A stretch of DNA of 64,000 nucleotides from Oidiodendron maius Zn. Taxonomy: Eukaryota; Ascomycota; Leotiomycetes; Myxotrichaceae. The DNA is taken from contig KN832874.1 in the NCBI GenBank assembly GCA_000827325.1, positions 262,044-326,043 of the forward strand, given 5' to 3'. The notes beneath the pieces are model-generated. The model saw only the letters and a program-made list of their open reading frames with translations, was not told the origin of the DNA and ran no database searches. Positions 38,601 through 51,487 of this stretch are shown in pieces (the first letter of the stretch is position 1; every line of letters starts with the position of its first letter). A program made the position numbers and the translations under genes.

Positions 38601-38854
38601 TCCTCTCCAGTGAATCTGTGAAAGATGAAGCCCTCAAGGAACTCGATCAGGAGTTGCGTCTGACGAGCTTGGCGCTGGGGGAAAAGAGTCTGAAGTCAAA
38701 AACGATTAGCGAGACAGTGCTGACAGGGTTATTGGATCAGTATTCGGATCGACTGGTGTCGATGTTTGATGAGAAGCTGAGGCTGACAAAGATGGAGTCA
38801 AATGGAGAGGAGAGGCCCAAGACGGCGGGAAATGGTGGTGGGGAGGGGATGTGA
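35641..38854 (+). CDS. WD40-repeat scaffold (WDR62/MAPKBP1-like)
   Basis: Exons 35641-36189, 36242-36510 and 36559-38854 give 1037 aa. The N-terminus (about 100 residues) is Ser/Pro-rich. Two strings of WD40 repeats follow (ATCLSISRDGRFLAVGE, VKAVAFSPDQKYLAS, CCLFFTENGEKLISCSTDRT, TDVALLETPGSEQKILISTG), enough for two propellers. A disordered region with Pro, Ser and Arg (residues near 790-920) leads to a helical C-terminus (ACRTLRAYRKKLLSSE, then LDQYSDRLVSMFDEKLRL). This layout matches WDR62/MAPKBP1, which in animals bind JNK components and spindle poles. The fungal role is not known to me. The gene converges on the AAA ATPase gene. Confidence 0.8.
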
Positions 38855-39452
38855 GATATGATTTGGACACGCGTTATGAATTAAGCTGGGCTTAGTCTTG
38901 ATCTGCTTTTGCTTGCTCGTTTCTTGCGATCAATTGGCATTTGAAAAGCGGCGTTTCTGTGATTTGATTTCTGGCGTTTTGCGGATGGATTGGGACCATG
39001 CTTTGGTGGGTAAAGGGCGAATATTATCTTTCTGGGCTGTTAACATAAACATACTTACTCACGTTTTTATGGCGTCGAGCCTGGTGGTTTGTTTAGCCAT
39101 GGCTGGCTTACTGGGGGGTCTTCTGATACCAGGGGTAATTGCCAAAATGCTGCAAAGATGAGCAGCAAGAAAGATATTTATCTTACCTAGAGTTAGGACA
39201 GGCCGATAATAACGACACTGGAATGAATAATCTAAAACATGCAACGAGGTGATGTATACATAATCCGCATTGAAGATACATACTTTCGTCTGAAACTAAT
39301 GAAGCGCCGATTTTAAACCCAGTTCTGTTTCCCATCTATCAAATGATATCATGTCCATCCATCTATCTATCCTTCCCTCTCCTACTGTTACAGGATAAAA
39401 TACACATGGAGCTCTCTCCAACTGCCGCCAATCTCACCGTCTCTCATAACCC
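38855..39452. terminator. Convergent 3' intergenic region
   Basis: The WD40 gene and the AAA ATPase gene end toward each other. No gene is supported in these 598 bp. Confidence 0.35.
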
Positions 39453-42359
39453 TTATGCCTCAATCTTCCTTACTCTCCCAGCCTCCGAATCTTTCTCCTC
39501 GACTGTGGTTCCACCAAAACCAAGTGCAGCGCTCTTCTTTCTCCGGCCTTTCCTATCACCATACTTCGCATCAAACGAGCGGATTGCTTTCAGCGTACTC
39601 ATATCATCGCTAATACTCGCGCTGATCTCATCGAGCGCCTTATCAAAATGCTGTTTGGTAAGCAGGCGCTTCTTAGGGTACACGTAAGGATCCGGGCCTG
39701 TGTGTGCCGCCGCAATGGCGTTCTCGTCGCGCAGGCAGGCGAGGGCGGCAGCGACACAGACGTTCTTGAGGTCGGAGCCAGAATAGTAGGGAGTTCGCTT
39801 GGCGAGGTCGGGAATGGAGACTGAGGGGTCAAGAGCTTCGTTTTGGAGGTGCAGAGAAAGGATGGACGCGCGGTCTTTTTCGAGGGGGAGGTCTACGAGG
39901 AGGCGGCGAGGTAGGCGACGTAGGACAGCTTCATCCAGGTCGTAGGGCCGGTTGGTGGCAACCATGATGAAGGCGGAGTGGTCATTCATACCGTCCCACT
40001 CACGGAGAAACTGGTTGATGATTTCGCGGTGGGTAATGGACCTCGAGCTTGTACCACCACGAGCCGCGAGCAGAGCGTCAGCCTCATCGATGAAGACTAC
40101 GCAGGGGGAGAGTTTCTTTGCGAGAGTAAAGATAGCTTTGACGTTCTTCTCGCCTTCACCCACGTACATGTCGTTGACAGAAGCACCGCTGACCTCGAGG
40201 ACAACTGCGCCGCTATCTCTGGCGACAGCCTTTGCCAACATGGTTTTGCCGGTGCCAGGAGGCCCATAAAGGAGCATTCCTGGGATCTTATCCCTTGCGA
40301 GGACACCGTATGAAAATGCCTCGGGGCGCTGCAATGAGAGACTCGTCAACGTCTTCAGAGCCTCGATGGTTTCCTCCGGAGCGTGGACATCAGTAAAGGA
40401 TGTCTTGATCTCTGATGGGATCTTCACCCCGCTGAGTAGTCGTTTCTCGTGACTAGAGCACTTTTTCCTGACTTTATTAAGCCTGTCCTTATCTCGGTCT
40501 CCCGTGAGCTTATCGCCTTCCTGCACCATTGCATTGGCTTCGTCTTCTTCCTTCTGCAGTTCTTTTACTCCCCAATCGAATTTGACTTCGTCACTGCTTG
40601 CGAGCAGCTTCAGAGCTATGCCGATAATCTGTCCGTCAATTAAATTCGGTGTAAGCGAAGTTGTATCTCGCTGATACCCATGGACTACAGTTGCGAGCCT
40701 GCGAACTCGAGAATATGCCCATACTTCTTCCTCCAGGCCCGCAGCGCAGGCCGCTACATTATCCAGGTTGCTCTCCATATCGACGGCCAAATTAAGAGGA
40801 TCAGTCGCCTCATGCAGTTTTAAGATCATATCCTCTACATGACGGACGTTAATACGTCGAATGCGAGCTTTTTCGGCGGTGCTGAAGGCAATGTCTTGGT
40901 TTTCACCTCTTTGTGGAGGAACAATGATGGTTCTTGTCACAGATTCAGGGTCTTCCTCCAATTGCACATGCTGGATATCGTCCTTGGAAAGGCCCAGGTC
41001 GTCAGATGACGCGGTGCCGACAAGAATAATATTCTTCCCTTCCTGCCATTGCTTGTCCACCGCAGTACGAAGCGCTCGCAATAACCGTGGCCCGGCTCGA
41101 GTTTCGCTCAAGCAATTATATTCTTTGACGTGGATAATGAGAGGGCGTGCAGGGTTGTGATCAGGGACTTCCGTGCCGTCCTGTTCTGCAATGATCCGCT
41201 TGGAGTCTGCTCCACCAATGATAGCATCTAAGGCAGTTGATATTTTCAAGCCATACCAGTTCTCCACCACAGACTTCGGCGCCGTTGGTGGTGTCCCAGC
41301 TTCGCTCCCAATTCCAAAAATACCAAGTACTGGTACCGGCAGCGAAGAGAGGCGGCTCCCAGGAGATCTCCTCCATGGCGACCCTGCGAGAGGAGTTTCT
41401 AGTATGTGCCTAGCCACATCTTTCGGGTCCATCTCCCTGTCGCCGTTTCTCTTCCCCATTCTCCCTGGGTCCTCCATACCACTCTCATTCGCTTCACTCT
41501 CCTCATTGTGATACTCCTGCACTTTTCCAGCCGCCATTTGCGCACTGTATGCTAGGTAGGAAGTGTCTGAGTCGGTCCAGGCAAGATTCTCACCGACGTA
41601 AGGGCCGACGATCTGCGCAATATCCTGTGCATCCAGACTGATCAGATCGGCATCCAACCTTCTTGCCATCTCCTCCATAACAGAATCGAGGTAAGATAGT
41701 CCTCCATCTTTAGGACAGTGGAGGAGAGTTATTGGTCGCTGAACAGGGTTCTCGGTTCGTGGAGGTCGTAGGACCACTCCAGCCTTGAGTGTGGACAAGA
41801 TCTCGAGGTAGAGTCCCAGGTCTATGGCGTATTTCGGGTTTATTTCATTTGGCAGAATGCTCTCTGTATCGGCCTTGTCACCCGCTACGCTCGTCATTAA
41901 TACCTCATCTTCCACCGTCTTAAGCCTACTCCCGATGACGGAGAGAGAAGCGCAGCGAGGAGAATCTTCGGTGCGCTTTACATTCTTCTCCAAAAACCAG
42001 TCTGGAAGTATCACGGGCGGGAGGCCTTCTGGCTGTCGTTGCCGATTTGCCCTCGACCGTGACCTTGTTTGCCGCCCTGTTCTAGTCGCAAGCGCGGTGT
42101 CTGTGTGCGGGACGGAAGTCGAAGTGCCGGTAATATCTTCCTCTATGTTCTCTCCTTCTGGCAACTTCGGAGCATCTGGTGTTATGCCAATTCCCTCTGA
42201 GCCTTTGTCGCCCTGACTGTTTGGTAATTGGCAGAGAATTGCTGAGCGGTGGAATGTGCGGCGAGCGGCAGGATATCGAGCGCCTCTAACGATTCGGCAG
42301 CCAGGTCGCGCAATTGGCTTAAGAGCCGTACGCAGAGTGTTGCCTATCGCTGGCTGCAT
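39453..42359 (-). CDS. Large mitochondrial AAA ATPase (Msp1/spastin-type AAA domain)
   Basis: A single exon encodes 968 aa from the ATG at 42359. The frame stays open to about 42638 but has no earlier ATG. The N-terminus MQPAIGNTLRTALKPIARPG, followed by RGARYPAARRTFHRSAILC, is a strong mitochondrial presequence with an R-x-F-x-x-S-type cleavage pattern. A long N-terminal region (residues about 60-640) includes ISLDAQDIAQIVGPYVGENL. The AAA module begins at GPPGTGKTMLAKAVA (Walker A near 697), with VVFIDEADALLAARGG (Walker B) and LRRLPRRLLVDLP (arginine finger). It looks like a meiotic-clade AAA protein related to Msp1/ATAD1, which extract membrane proteins, but much longer. The role of the N-terminal region is unknown. 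Confidence 0.85.
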   Translation of the reverse strand: MQPAIGNTLRTALKPIARPGCRIVRGARYPAARRTFHRSAILCQLPNSQGDKGSEGIGITPDAPKLPEGENIEEDITGTSTSVPHTDTALATRTGRQTRSRSRANRQRQPEGLPPVILPDWFLEKNVKRTEDSPRCASLSVIGSRLKTVEDEVLMTSVAGDKADTESILPNEINPKYAIDLGLYLEILSTLKAGVVLRPPRTENPVQRPITLLHCPKDGGLSYLDSVMEEMARRLDADLISLDAQDIAQIVGPYVGENLAWTDSDTSYLAYSAQMAAGKVQEYHNEESEANESGMEDPGRMGKRNGDREMDPKDVARHILETPLAGSPWRRSPGSRLSSLPVPVLGIFGIGSEAGTPPTAPKSVVENWYGLKISTALDAIIGGADSKRIIAEQDGTEVPDHNPARPLIIHVKEYNCLSETRAGPRLLRALRTAVDKQWQEGKNIILVGTASSDDLGLSKDDIQHVQLEEDPESVTRTIIVPPQRGENQDIAFSTAEKARIRRINVRHVEDMILKLHEATDPLNLAVDMESNLDNVAACAAGLEEEVWAYSRVRRLATVVHGYQRDTTSLTPNLIDGQIIGIALKLLASSDEVKFDWGVKELQKEEDEANAMVQEGDKLTGDRDKDRLNKVRKKCSSHEKRLLSGVKIPSEIKTSFTDVHAPEETIEALKTLTSLSLQRPEAFSYGVLARDKIPGMLLYGPPGTGKTMLAKAVARDSGAVVLEVSGASVNDMYVGEGEKNVKAIFTLAKKLSPCVVFIDEADALLAARGGTSSRSITHREIINQFLREWDGMNDHSAFIMVATNRPYDLDEAVLRRLPRRLLVDLPLEKDRASILSLHLQNEALDPSVSIPDLAKRTPYYSGSDLKNVCVAAALACLRDENAIAAAHTGPDPYVYPKKRLLTKQHFDKALDEISASISDDMSTLKAIRSFDAKYGDRKGRRKKSAALGFGGTTVEEKDSEAGRVRKIEA

Positions 42360-43307
42360 CCAGAAGGCTTTTGCACTCAAAAAATTGAGCGCAGGAGTGG
42401 CGATTTCTGAGCTGTCCGGATATTTTGCACTGACAGTTCTCGGCTTTGAAATATGGATGGAAGTTCGATAACTTATTTGCTGACTAACCAAAGCATCATT
42501 GACCACCAGGCCGAATTCTGAACCCAAAGCAAGCTTCCTATATGCTGGATGGCAGTCAATAATGAATCCTGTTACGAGGCTAAACGGATCTCGATTTTGA
42601 GAATGGAATACTACCTTGCGACGCAAGAGCCTCAGCACCTACGGCAGTGCTATCTTGGGGCTTCGTACGCATTGCATCTACGTGGTTACGGCACCTCCGC
42701 AACAGTCCCACCTGCTCTCTTACAATTCCTCTCACAATGAAGTTTGATCTTGCTATCCTCCAGTGACATAGCGGCATAGCGGCATTCGCTGTTCCAGAAC
42801 CAGCTACCAACCTCAGATCGCGATTCCATTGGCAATTGACTTCCAATCCATCTAGAGAGCACTGCCTGCATTAAAACTTGGAAAAATATCCGAAAAATAG
42901 ATCAGTGCGTATCTTCCAGATACTGTGCGGAAATATGGGACTATAGAAGAAGTGCCGCTATCACCAGTTAATCTAAAGTGTCGGAATCGCGTGTACACCG
43001 ATGTTAGGATTACGGGAAGTTTCATCAACGACTTCGTCGGCCACCGCTGAATAGACCATGTGACGGGGAGGCTAACAGTGAAGATCTGATAACGCCATAT
43101 GATGAAGATGCACTCTTAAGGGAGAAGATAGACTTGATGGAATGCATCCTACAATTTTCATTACTTAGAAGTGTCTAGACATATAGTGAGGTAGTCAGGT
43201 TGTACAGAGGTGAAAGAGTTTATTACTCGACATGTACATCGCTAGTCATTCGCATCTGCTTGAATGTCCCGATCGCGAACCTGGCCTCATCGCCTCACCG
43301 GCCTAAA
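42360..43307. other. Intergenic region between two minus-strand genes
   Basis: This stretch holds the AAA gene promoter and the 3' end of the Mms22 gene. The first 280 bp stay open in the AAA frame but without an ATG. No other gene is supported. Confidence 0.35.
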
Positions 43308-46300
43308 TCAAAAGAAGAGCTCTGTGAGGAACCGATTGGACATCGTTGCTGTATGCAAGCCGCTTGATATTTGAGTTGAAGACTCAGCCTCGAAGTGAGG
43401 CCGTCCAATTCCAAGCACCTCTTCCAGAGTGGGAGGCCACAGCTGCATGAGGTCAACAGCAGGCTTCTCACTGTCGCGGGAGCTAAATCCGCCGATGGAG
43501 AGCAGCCCACTCCGAGATCGCATTGCTGTCTCCACATTTTGGTTCAAGGCCCAATTCTTGTTGCAATCATTCCTCATAACATCAGAGGCGTCCTTTACTT
43601 GCTGGTCCTCACTAACACTATACGGCGCCACTTCCCAGCCACCTTCGCAGGTACCACTGAACGTTCGAAACGATTTTGCCGCGAAGGTGCTTAGCGCAGC
43701 ATTGACACTAGCTGCGAGCACAGACTCATCGGGATGTCGATCAATATATCCTTTAAGGGAAGGGAGTAGTCCAAGCCAGAATTGGCACACAACTGTAAGG
43801 ATACCTCGGTGGAGGGGATGAATGCCCTCAATAGACTTCTGCCACCGGGTATACTGCTGCACACAGCCATTTATCACGATTTTTAAAATGGTACCGAGGT
43901 GATCCAAGGTATCTTTTGCTTTGGGGCCATTTCTCCCCAAGATTTTCGAGATGCGGTCCGCAAGAGGTGGTAAGTAACAAGAGCAGATGATCCAACCAAA
44001 ATTCGAACTAAAGCCAACATGAAGTGCAGCTGGTACAAAGTCTGTGAGAGCGAACTCAGTGAATGACCAATGCTTCAACGCCTTTGTAATATAGCTGATG
44101 TGATTCTGTAGCCGCCCATGTATGAGATCGCTTCGCCAGCCTCGGTACAGATAGTGAAATAATTCTGAAGATGTTCGTTCCGACTGGTCATGAAGGCGTA
44201 GTGAATATGATATTATGCCAGCTGCAAACAGCTTTGGATCGCCTTCCGCAGGCCAATAGTGGATCGACGGTGTAATGAAGAAATCTGTCAAGGGGGTGAC
44301 TTCGCTTCCACGGGATCGGATATCCTCGGCTACACCTTGGCAGAACGCAAGATATTGCTTGTGAGGATTTGATCCCGGATCCATTGATTTAAGTTCATGT
44401 TGCATTGAGTCTAGCACTCCTTTGAGCACATAAGAGAAATCTCTCCTCGGACATACGCTAGTGTTGAGAGGACTCCAACCCAGAGACTGGGTTGAGCTCT
44501 TGGAGGAATCTCTCATCACGTCAATAGCACCTGCTTAAATATCAGCTTCGGACAACTCAGCACTCAGATCTGGGTTCACCTTGGATCAAATGTCGACTCA
44601 GCCAGCCAGTTGCCAAAGAGGGAGAACGCAACACGGCTGTCATATTAGGAAATGGCTTGACTAGGGGATGCTTTTTCTCAAACATGGACAAAGTCAAGTA
44701 ACTCAGATAAGCCGGCTCCGGCAAAGGTATCGTTAGAGCTAACATCCACTCAAGTCCTATATCAAAACAAATACCCTGTTGCCGAGTTAGTGACAATAAA
44801 TCTACAAAGAATTGACTGGCTTACCTCTAGATCTTGAATTGTTTTATAACGCAGTAACTCCCCAAGGAATAGTGGCCAGTACTTGTTCGCTCTCTCGCGC
44901 CCGCGGCGTTGTTGAAAAATTGCATATTTGCCGCCTGGCAAAAAGTCTCTCATCTAGATTTCTGTCAGCAAATAGGTACAAGTAATTATTTGTGGCAGAC
45001 TTACAGATGACTCTTCTGTGACGAGAGATACCATTCGAGTCCATGTCTCGACGAGTGGCTTCATAAAACAGGGCTCTCTGATTGGGTATAGCTGTTCCTC
45101 TAATGCTGCGCTGGCCAACTTTCCAATGCATGGGAGGATTTCTTCAGACAGCGGCTGACTCTGTTAGCAAAGGCGGATTGAAGAGATGTCTAGTAAACTT
45201 ACAAATATCATCATCTGTCGATCCACATTCAAACTTATGCCCAGACTTCCCTGACTATCATCCCCCGATGTTTGTGCTATCGATTGTGGAGTCTCGGCGT
45301 GAGGATGCAGGTTCTCAATCCGGTTCATGTATAATGACAAAATACTAATGCCGTCTGAGATGAGAGACTGGGTCAAATTATCACAATTGGAGTCTTCCAT
45401 ACGGAAAACACTTTTTATGACACCTATTATAGTATTAGATCATGTTCTCTGGACGCCGCACAAGACTTACGGATATTGAAAGCTGCCATCGCTGCGTCAC
45501 TAGTGTTAGCAGAGAGAATAGTAGAGCCGATTGCATTTATGGTCGATCGCAACAATGTCATTGTACTTTTTTTGTTCTTGACTATTGTATCTTGTAGGCG
45601 CGACTCAGTGATCAGCTCGCTGCTAAGCAAGGCTGCCTGTTTCCGTGTATTCCCATCCTCTTCGAGAAATTGATTTAATAGCTGAGCCCAAAATGTGTTC
45701 TGCCAAACAAGAAGGGGTTGAAATGCTTCTGAAGATGTGTACTGCGTAAAAACGAACCTCGATAGTTGTTGCCACGCCCTCAGGTTGATGAGGCAAGCCG
45801 CATTGTGGGATCGGTCTGCAATTACGAGCTCCTGAATTAAAGAAAGTGATGGCCGATAGTCTGATGGGGCAGCCCAATAGAGAGTACACAGAAGATCGTG
45901 ATGATTCCTTAAGGAAGCAAGATCCCGAGTATCTAAGGTCTCTTCTTTGGGATATTGACGATCATGATTTGGTAGCAAACGGAATACAAGATTTCGAATA
46001 CTCTTTCCTTCATTTGCTTCACGCATGTGTTTGATTGCAAGGGCAATAATTTTCAAAAAGACATGGAAACAACGATCATCTGGCTCAACAGCTAAAGAAG
46101 GCTCTCTGTCGAGCTCTTCCAAGAACTGTGGTGACTTGTAGACTTCTTCATTGCGTAAGTGACCAAGGTTTTGGGATGCAAAAAAGTCGAATAGAACGCC
46201 GATAACCCCATAACATTTCCACCAGCCCCATTCCACGATTAGATAGTGACAACGCCTAACAATTGCTCGGCAGTAATCGTTAAAGCTTGGCGATTGTCTC

Positions 46301-49300
46301 GATCCGGAGGAGTAAAACGTGAACACACTCTTTAGCATCTTTTGGGGAAGAAACCAGTTGTCGAAGGATGCATTTTGACGCTGTCCGGAGATAATGACGC
46401 CGGATTCGTCAAATTCGCATAAAGGAAGGAGGGTGAAGATCGAATACCATGTCTTTTCCATCGATCGAGCGTCGTTCAATGTTATAAGGTTGGTATCAAT
46501 TAAAACCGTGTTTACAACATCCCAGAATGACCCTCGAGGTATCCGCGCTGCACTCAGGATCTTGATGACCATCACCCAAGAGTGGACCACATACTGATCT
46601 TTCTTGATCCCATTGGCGCGAAATGAGAGGTACTGTAGATCATCATACACCTTTCGAACGCTTTCAAGACCCTTTCGTAAGAGTAGATTGACGCAATGTC
46701 GTGTGGTGGATATAAGCAGCTGCTCAAGCTTTGCAGTTACTGAGGACTGACTAGCCTGACTTCGCGAAGTCTGAAGGAGTTGTAAGACAAGCACTGCCCA
46801 CATCGATGTGACTTCGATCCTTGACTGCAATTGGGATTCCTCTCTAACATCTGATGTAAGCTCAAGGCGAGTCAGAGCATCGTTCAATATGGCCATGATC
46901 CTGGAGAAGAATATATGCTGCTGTTGCAAATCGGCGAAGCTCAGATGGTGTTGCACATAATTAACCACGAATGCCGCAATTCCAACCATATCATCTCGCA
47001 GATAAGGGACTGTGGGCTGCGAGGATGGTTGATTCAATTGATCTAGTATCAAGTCAAAGCACACTCCCACTTCAGACGATACATCTTCGTTCCATACACC
47101 CCATTGAAAAGTCTTCTCACCAATCTGGTACGAAATGGATGAACGGACGCTTTCCTGACTGAGGTGTGGCGGCCGCTGAAGAACTTCCACGAGACGGCCA
47201 CTGCCAATAAACGTAGTTTCATGAAAGTATACACCGGGCGGCAGCGGAAATACATCGAAATGACTTGTATAGCGTGTTCCAAATTTACCAAGTCCCTGGA
47301 GACTGCTCCATTCATTGCGACTTGTTAGATTCTCTCTAGGAAGAGACTCCAGGACTAAAGGCTCGCTCGGTTGACGATATACTGCTGCGCCAACATCTAT
47401 ACGGTTTGGAGGTCTCTTTCGGCTCCTTGGAAACCGTATCGCAGGGATTGAAGCATTCGAAGCAAACTCTCCGGCTTTGGGTAGCACTACAATATCCACT
47501 GCTGACCCAGAACCTTCATTAGCAAGGAAGCGGGTCAATTGAATATTTGACTGTGGAGCTTGTTGTTTGCGCGCTGTCTTGTAAAGATTGTCGAGAACTT
47601 TCTTTCGCGACCGAAACGCTGTAGAAGGATATTGATGAGAATATTCTGCCTCTGATGATTCAAGCTGAGCTGGTCTTAATTTAGGAGCAGAGAATTGGTG
47701 CTTCTCTTGGCGTTTTCGAACAACTGGTAGAGACCCTAGTTCGGCATGTCTACTCGGTTCATGGAGAATTGGCTTGGGTATGACGAAATCATGCAGAGAG
47801 CTTTGCTTCGCAAGTGAAATAACGAGTTTACGTGGTTGACGGATGTGTTCTCTTGTGGCGCGCATAATATTGGGCCTTGAATTGGCAACTAGATGATGCC
47901 TTGCCTGATGATTATCTGATATCGGATTCAAAGGGGGCCGGGAAACTGGTGAATTTCCTCTTGAAACGTATCCAAGATCTCTGGGTTCGATTTTCCCGGC
48001 CTTCCAATCTTGTAGCACAGACTGAGCATCATATGTGTCGTCTCGACTAGCCAATCGAATGAACTTGTTCGTGGGGCTTTGTCTCCCGTAATCTCTTTTA
48101 GATTTTGCGGCTCGGGCAGCGACCCGTATGAACCGTGGTAACACTCTTCGATCTGACCCATCAACATCTATAACATCTAAAATCCCAAGCCTTGGCGGCG
48201 CTAATCTCAGGTGTGGGCGAGAGGTGATATCACGTGTGTGTCTAGATGCCTCTTTTGGACGTCGAATATTGTACCGCTTTGACGGGCCTGGATTTCGTGA
48301 TGTGAGTAGGTGATCTGTTATCTTCACTTGCCGTTTATGTTCTCTGTATTTGTGTAATGAAGCCCCTCCTGTGCGCTGCCTCTTCCTGGGGTGAGTGCCC
48401 TGAAATACATCTTGCCGTCTGTTGGACGGAAGCATTGCATCAATTCTATCATCCTCCTCTGCGAAACCCAGACGCTGCTGAGAGAAAACGTCGGGCATCA
48501 TGATGTCATCATCTTCCATGATTATACCACTAGGAGCTAGCTCTTCATCACCCTCATCTGAATCATCGGAGAAAACTGGCATACCACGACTAGCTGTAGG
48601 TGATGGAGTTCGTGAGCCTCTGTTAGTCTTTGGAAGAGCCACCCCTCGCCGAGAATTTTCATTCGCAGATGCTGCACGTGGAATATCTCTTTGTGCCGAG
48701 TTCGTAGGTTTTGGCTTTTTTAGATGCTGATCCAATCTCAGGTGTGAGGCAGGCAGTACGCCACGAATTTTCTTCTTTATTTTCCGGATTTCAACTGACT
48801 CATCTGAGGAGGAGGATGAGACGCTTGGCTCTGTTGCAAAAGGATCATCCTCGTCAGAAGCGAGATCAATTAAAATAGGGTCTGATACTGGTTTGACGAC
48901 ACTCGTTGCGGGCGTTGGAAGATCGCTTATCTTCTGTGGAGCAAGTTCATCTTCCTCTATTGTACTTGGAGAATGTGAAAGTATCCGGGAAGCAAAAGGT
49001 TGAGTACCACGGGTCATATCGGGCAAAGGGCTGCTAGTCTGAGGCGGAGAAGCAGGCACATTGAAGATACTATCATCTCTAATGCGGCGTTTGTGTTGAG
49101 TCGGTTGACGATTTGGTTCAAGTAGCTGCCGATGTTTTGACTTAGATGAGTATTGCATCAGTCGACGTTTGGATCCTGACTGGAGCGGGAACGATTGCCG
49201 GTCTCTTAATATTTCGTCAATGTCCGGAAATTCGTCGTCGCCACCTATCTCCTGAACTGTGCTCTGTGCAGACGACGGTGGAACAGAACTCGAATCAATA

Positions 49301-50070
49301 TCCATTGGCTGACTCTTCTGTGTTTCAAACTCCTGCGACTCCAGCTCTTCCGATATATGTCTGGACCTTTTTGAGTGCTCTTCCACAGTCTGGGCAAGGC
49401 GCATAGGGGTCATTCCACGAGCTTTTAGAGTTTGGCGGTACCTCTCTTGCTCCACTATATAAGGGTGAAGTTGAATAGCATTTCTTTGACGGAAAGTTCG
49501 CCCTGAATAGTCTACCCGTCGTTCAAATACAGGTAATTTAGCCTCTGAAGTTTCAGAAATGGGCATACTTGTCTGAACTAGTTCAGTTCCTGAGCTCCTT
49601 GTACTTTCCAATAGTTCGGGGGTGGGGCTGCCAAATTGATTCTCTGAAAGAGAAGAAAGCGGACTTGACATTGGAGAAGTGATTCGTGCATAACTTGTAG
49701 ATATTTCTTCCTCTCTAAGCAAATCGGAGATGGGCTGTGGATCAGTCGTCTTCTGCAAACCTTGATCCCCATTTGCACTATCAAGGTCTAGCAACGTCCT
49801 GGGGTCCTTGAAAAATCGCCGAGGGCTGGAATGCAAAGAGCTTGTGTGGCTGCCGATGTTCGCTTTCGTAGCTGCGTCTCCTGAAGGGGAAAGGGCATAA
49901 TTATATTCTTGGAGCCAGTCTAGATGTTGTCCGACTCTGTTTTCCGGATCTGGAGGGAATTTCCCTCCATCCCCGCTAGGCCGTTCAATGTATCCAAGTA
50001 CGCTTTGGCTGTCAAGTTCCTCCTCGTCGTCCGAATCTGGGACAACCCCTTTCACCTTCCAAGTTGCCAT
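43308..50070 (-). CDS. mms22: Mus7/Mms22 DNA repair protein
   Basis: Exons 50070-45471, 45423-45203, 45160-45005, 44953-44825, 44775-44580 and 44530-43308 give 2174 aa. The N-terminus MATWKVKGVVPDSDDEEELD is the family hallmark. About 900 residues of Ser/Arg/Pro-rich, probably disordered sequence follow. From near residue 920 the protein is helical and continuous (HFDVFPLPPGVYFHETTFIG, later FDNWFLPQKMLKSVFTFYSS), and the C-terminal exons carry SIHYWPAEGDPKLFAAGI. In yeasts Mms22/Mus7 acts with the Rtt101/Cul4 ligase and helps replication forks recover from alkylation damage, using recombination. The five introns all lie in the 3' third. The next plus-strand gene starts 311 bp away on the other side. 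Confidence 0.9.
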
Positions 50071-50380
50071 TTGCGTAGAATGGCATACTCAATACACAAC
50101 AGATAGATCCGTTTTGAGGACATGCGGTGCAGGAGTCGGCATGATGTATTCTGTAGCGACTGACGTTCGGAACGCGTTGAAGCGGAGTGGGAGACGCGAC
50201 TCGCCTAATATCCCATATTATTTACGGTTTATTCAAGCTAGTGATGCTAACGAGGTAATACAAAATTTTCGATACCCCTTAACAACAAGAATCCTGTTAG
50301 CTTTCGATTCGTCCTCGCAGAAAGACTGTGTCGGTTACCAGTAAGACCATTCTTCCCCATACCTTCTGAAAGACGCTAGT
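50071..50380. promoter_or_regulatory. Compact divergent promoter, mms22 / small membrane protein
   Basis: The two start codons are only 311 bp apart and face outward, so both promoters must fit here. No further motif is recognised. Confidence 0.45.
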
Positions 50381-50834
50381 ATGTCCAATACTCGCGTGGC
50401 TCTGCCAGTACTTCTAGCCTTGGGCTTTGGCGTTGCCAATGGTATGTAGACGAAAACTATCGTGATTTGGCAGTAGTTTGATAGCAAGGATAGGAATATT
50501 GGTGTTTGGTCCCGCATTCAAGGAGCAAAAGGAAGCTAGAGACCAAATGCAGTACGTCCTGTTGCGTCCTCTTAGTTGATCACCTACAAGAATTTACTGA
50601 CCTTTACATAGGCAGGCTCTTGAAGGCGCTCCTCAAATAGAATCCAGCCAGGTGGCTTTGAAAGACTCCGAATCATCTGCAATCCAAGCGACAGCAGTGA
50701 AATCTCCTCCGAAGTCGAATACCTCGGCGCCTTGGTGGTCGAGCCTCAGTCTTTGGTCTAGGGAAACGAATACGGGCTCAGGCAAACCTGGAGACGAATT
50801 GCCCACCACAAAACAAAAGCCAGACAAAGAATGA
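50381..50834 (+). CDS. Small single-pass membrane protein, 113 aa
   Basis: Exons 50381-50441, 50494-50551 and 50612-50834 give 113 aa. The N-terminus has one hydrophobic segment of about 20 residues (RVALPVLLALGFGVANGILV) after a short basic start. A charged helix (KEQKEARDQMQQALE) comes next, and then a Ser/Thr/Lys-rich tail with a WWSSLSLW aromatic patch. The shape is that of small mitochondrial inner-membrane or ER anchor proteins, but I do not recognise the family. The splice sites and phases are clean. Confidence 0.65.
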
Positions 50835-51487
50835 AAGTCGGTGAATAATACATCGAGCAGGAAAGGAGACGCACCTCTTGATTCCACCGCCTTGGAGACG
50901 GAACAAGAATGCGAGTCACCCAGAAGACTGGCTAAAACCACGCTTGTCGAACCAGACAATCTGGACAACCCTCCTAATGAGGCCAGGTCTGTCACAGCCG
51001 GGCAGAGGCAGCCTCACTAAGAAATTAATGAATGTGTGGGGATAATCGGTAGCGAGAGACTTTGAACACTTTTCACCACCCCCAAGGTGAGGGAAGGGCC
51101 TGCATCTAGGTGCTAATATGATCTAAAGTTCTAGTCTTGTCGCTCTCAATCTACTCTCCTGGGCTTGTTATATTTCAACATGCTAGCCTCTAGACCAAAT
51201 ATATGTTCATTCAGATCTAGGAGAAATAGATGTTTGGCTACCAAATAGTAGCATCCGCATATAGGCAGAACTTATTCTTAGGCTCCCCGAGGGCTCGAGA
51301 TTTAAAATGGATCTAAATAAATAAGAATTGCGCATTAACAATGCCTCCATTAATAATTGTCAGCCATTCTGTTGCATGGCTATTATATGTTGCACGTGAC
51401 AGTATATTTCGCTTCACCTCAGATATCAAACATCTGAGCTTCCAATCTCACTTCATCACCTGAGTGATTAATTAGTCTTCCACAGAT
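50835..51487. other. Intergenic region, AT-rich
   Basis: It lies between two plus-strand genes and grows AT-rich toward the second. I see no gene. Confidence 0.35.

Noticed and set aside
42360-42638. N-terminal extension of the AAA ATPase
   Set aside because: The frame is open but has no ATG, and the ATG at 42359 gives a clear presequence.
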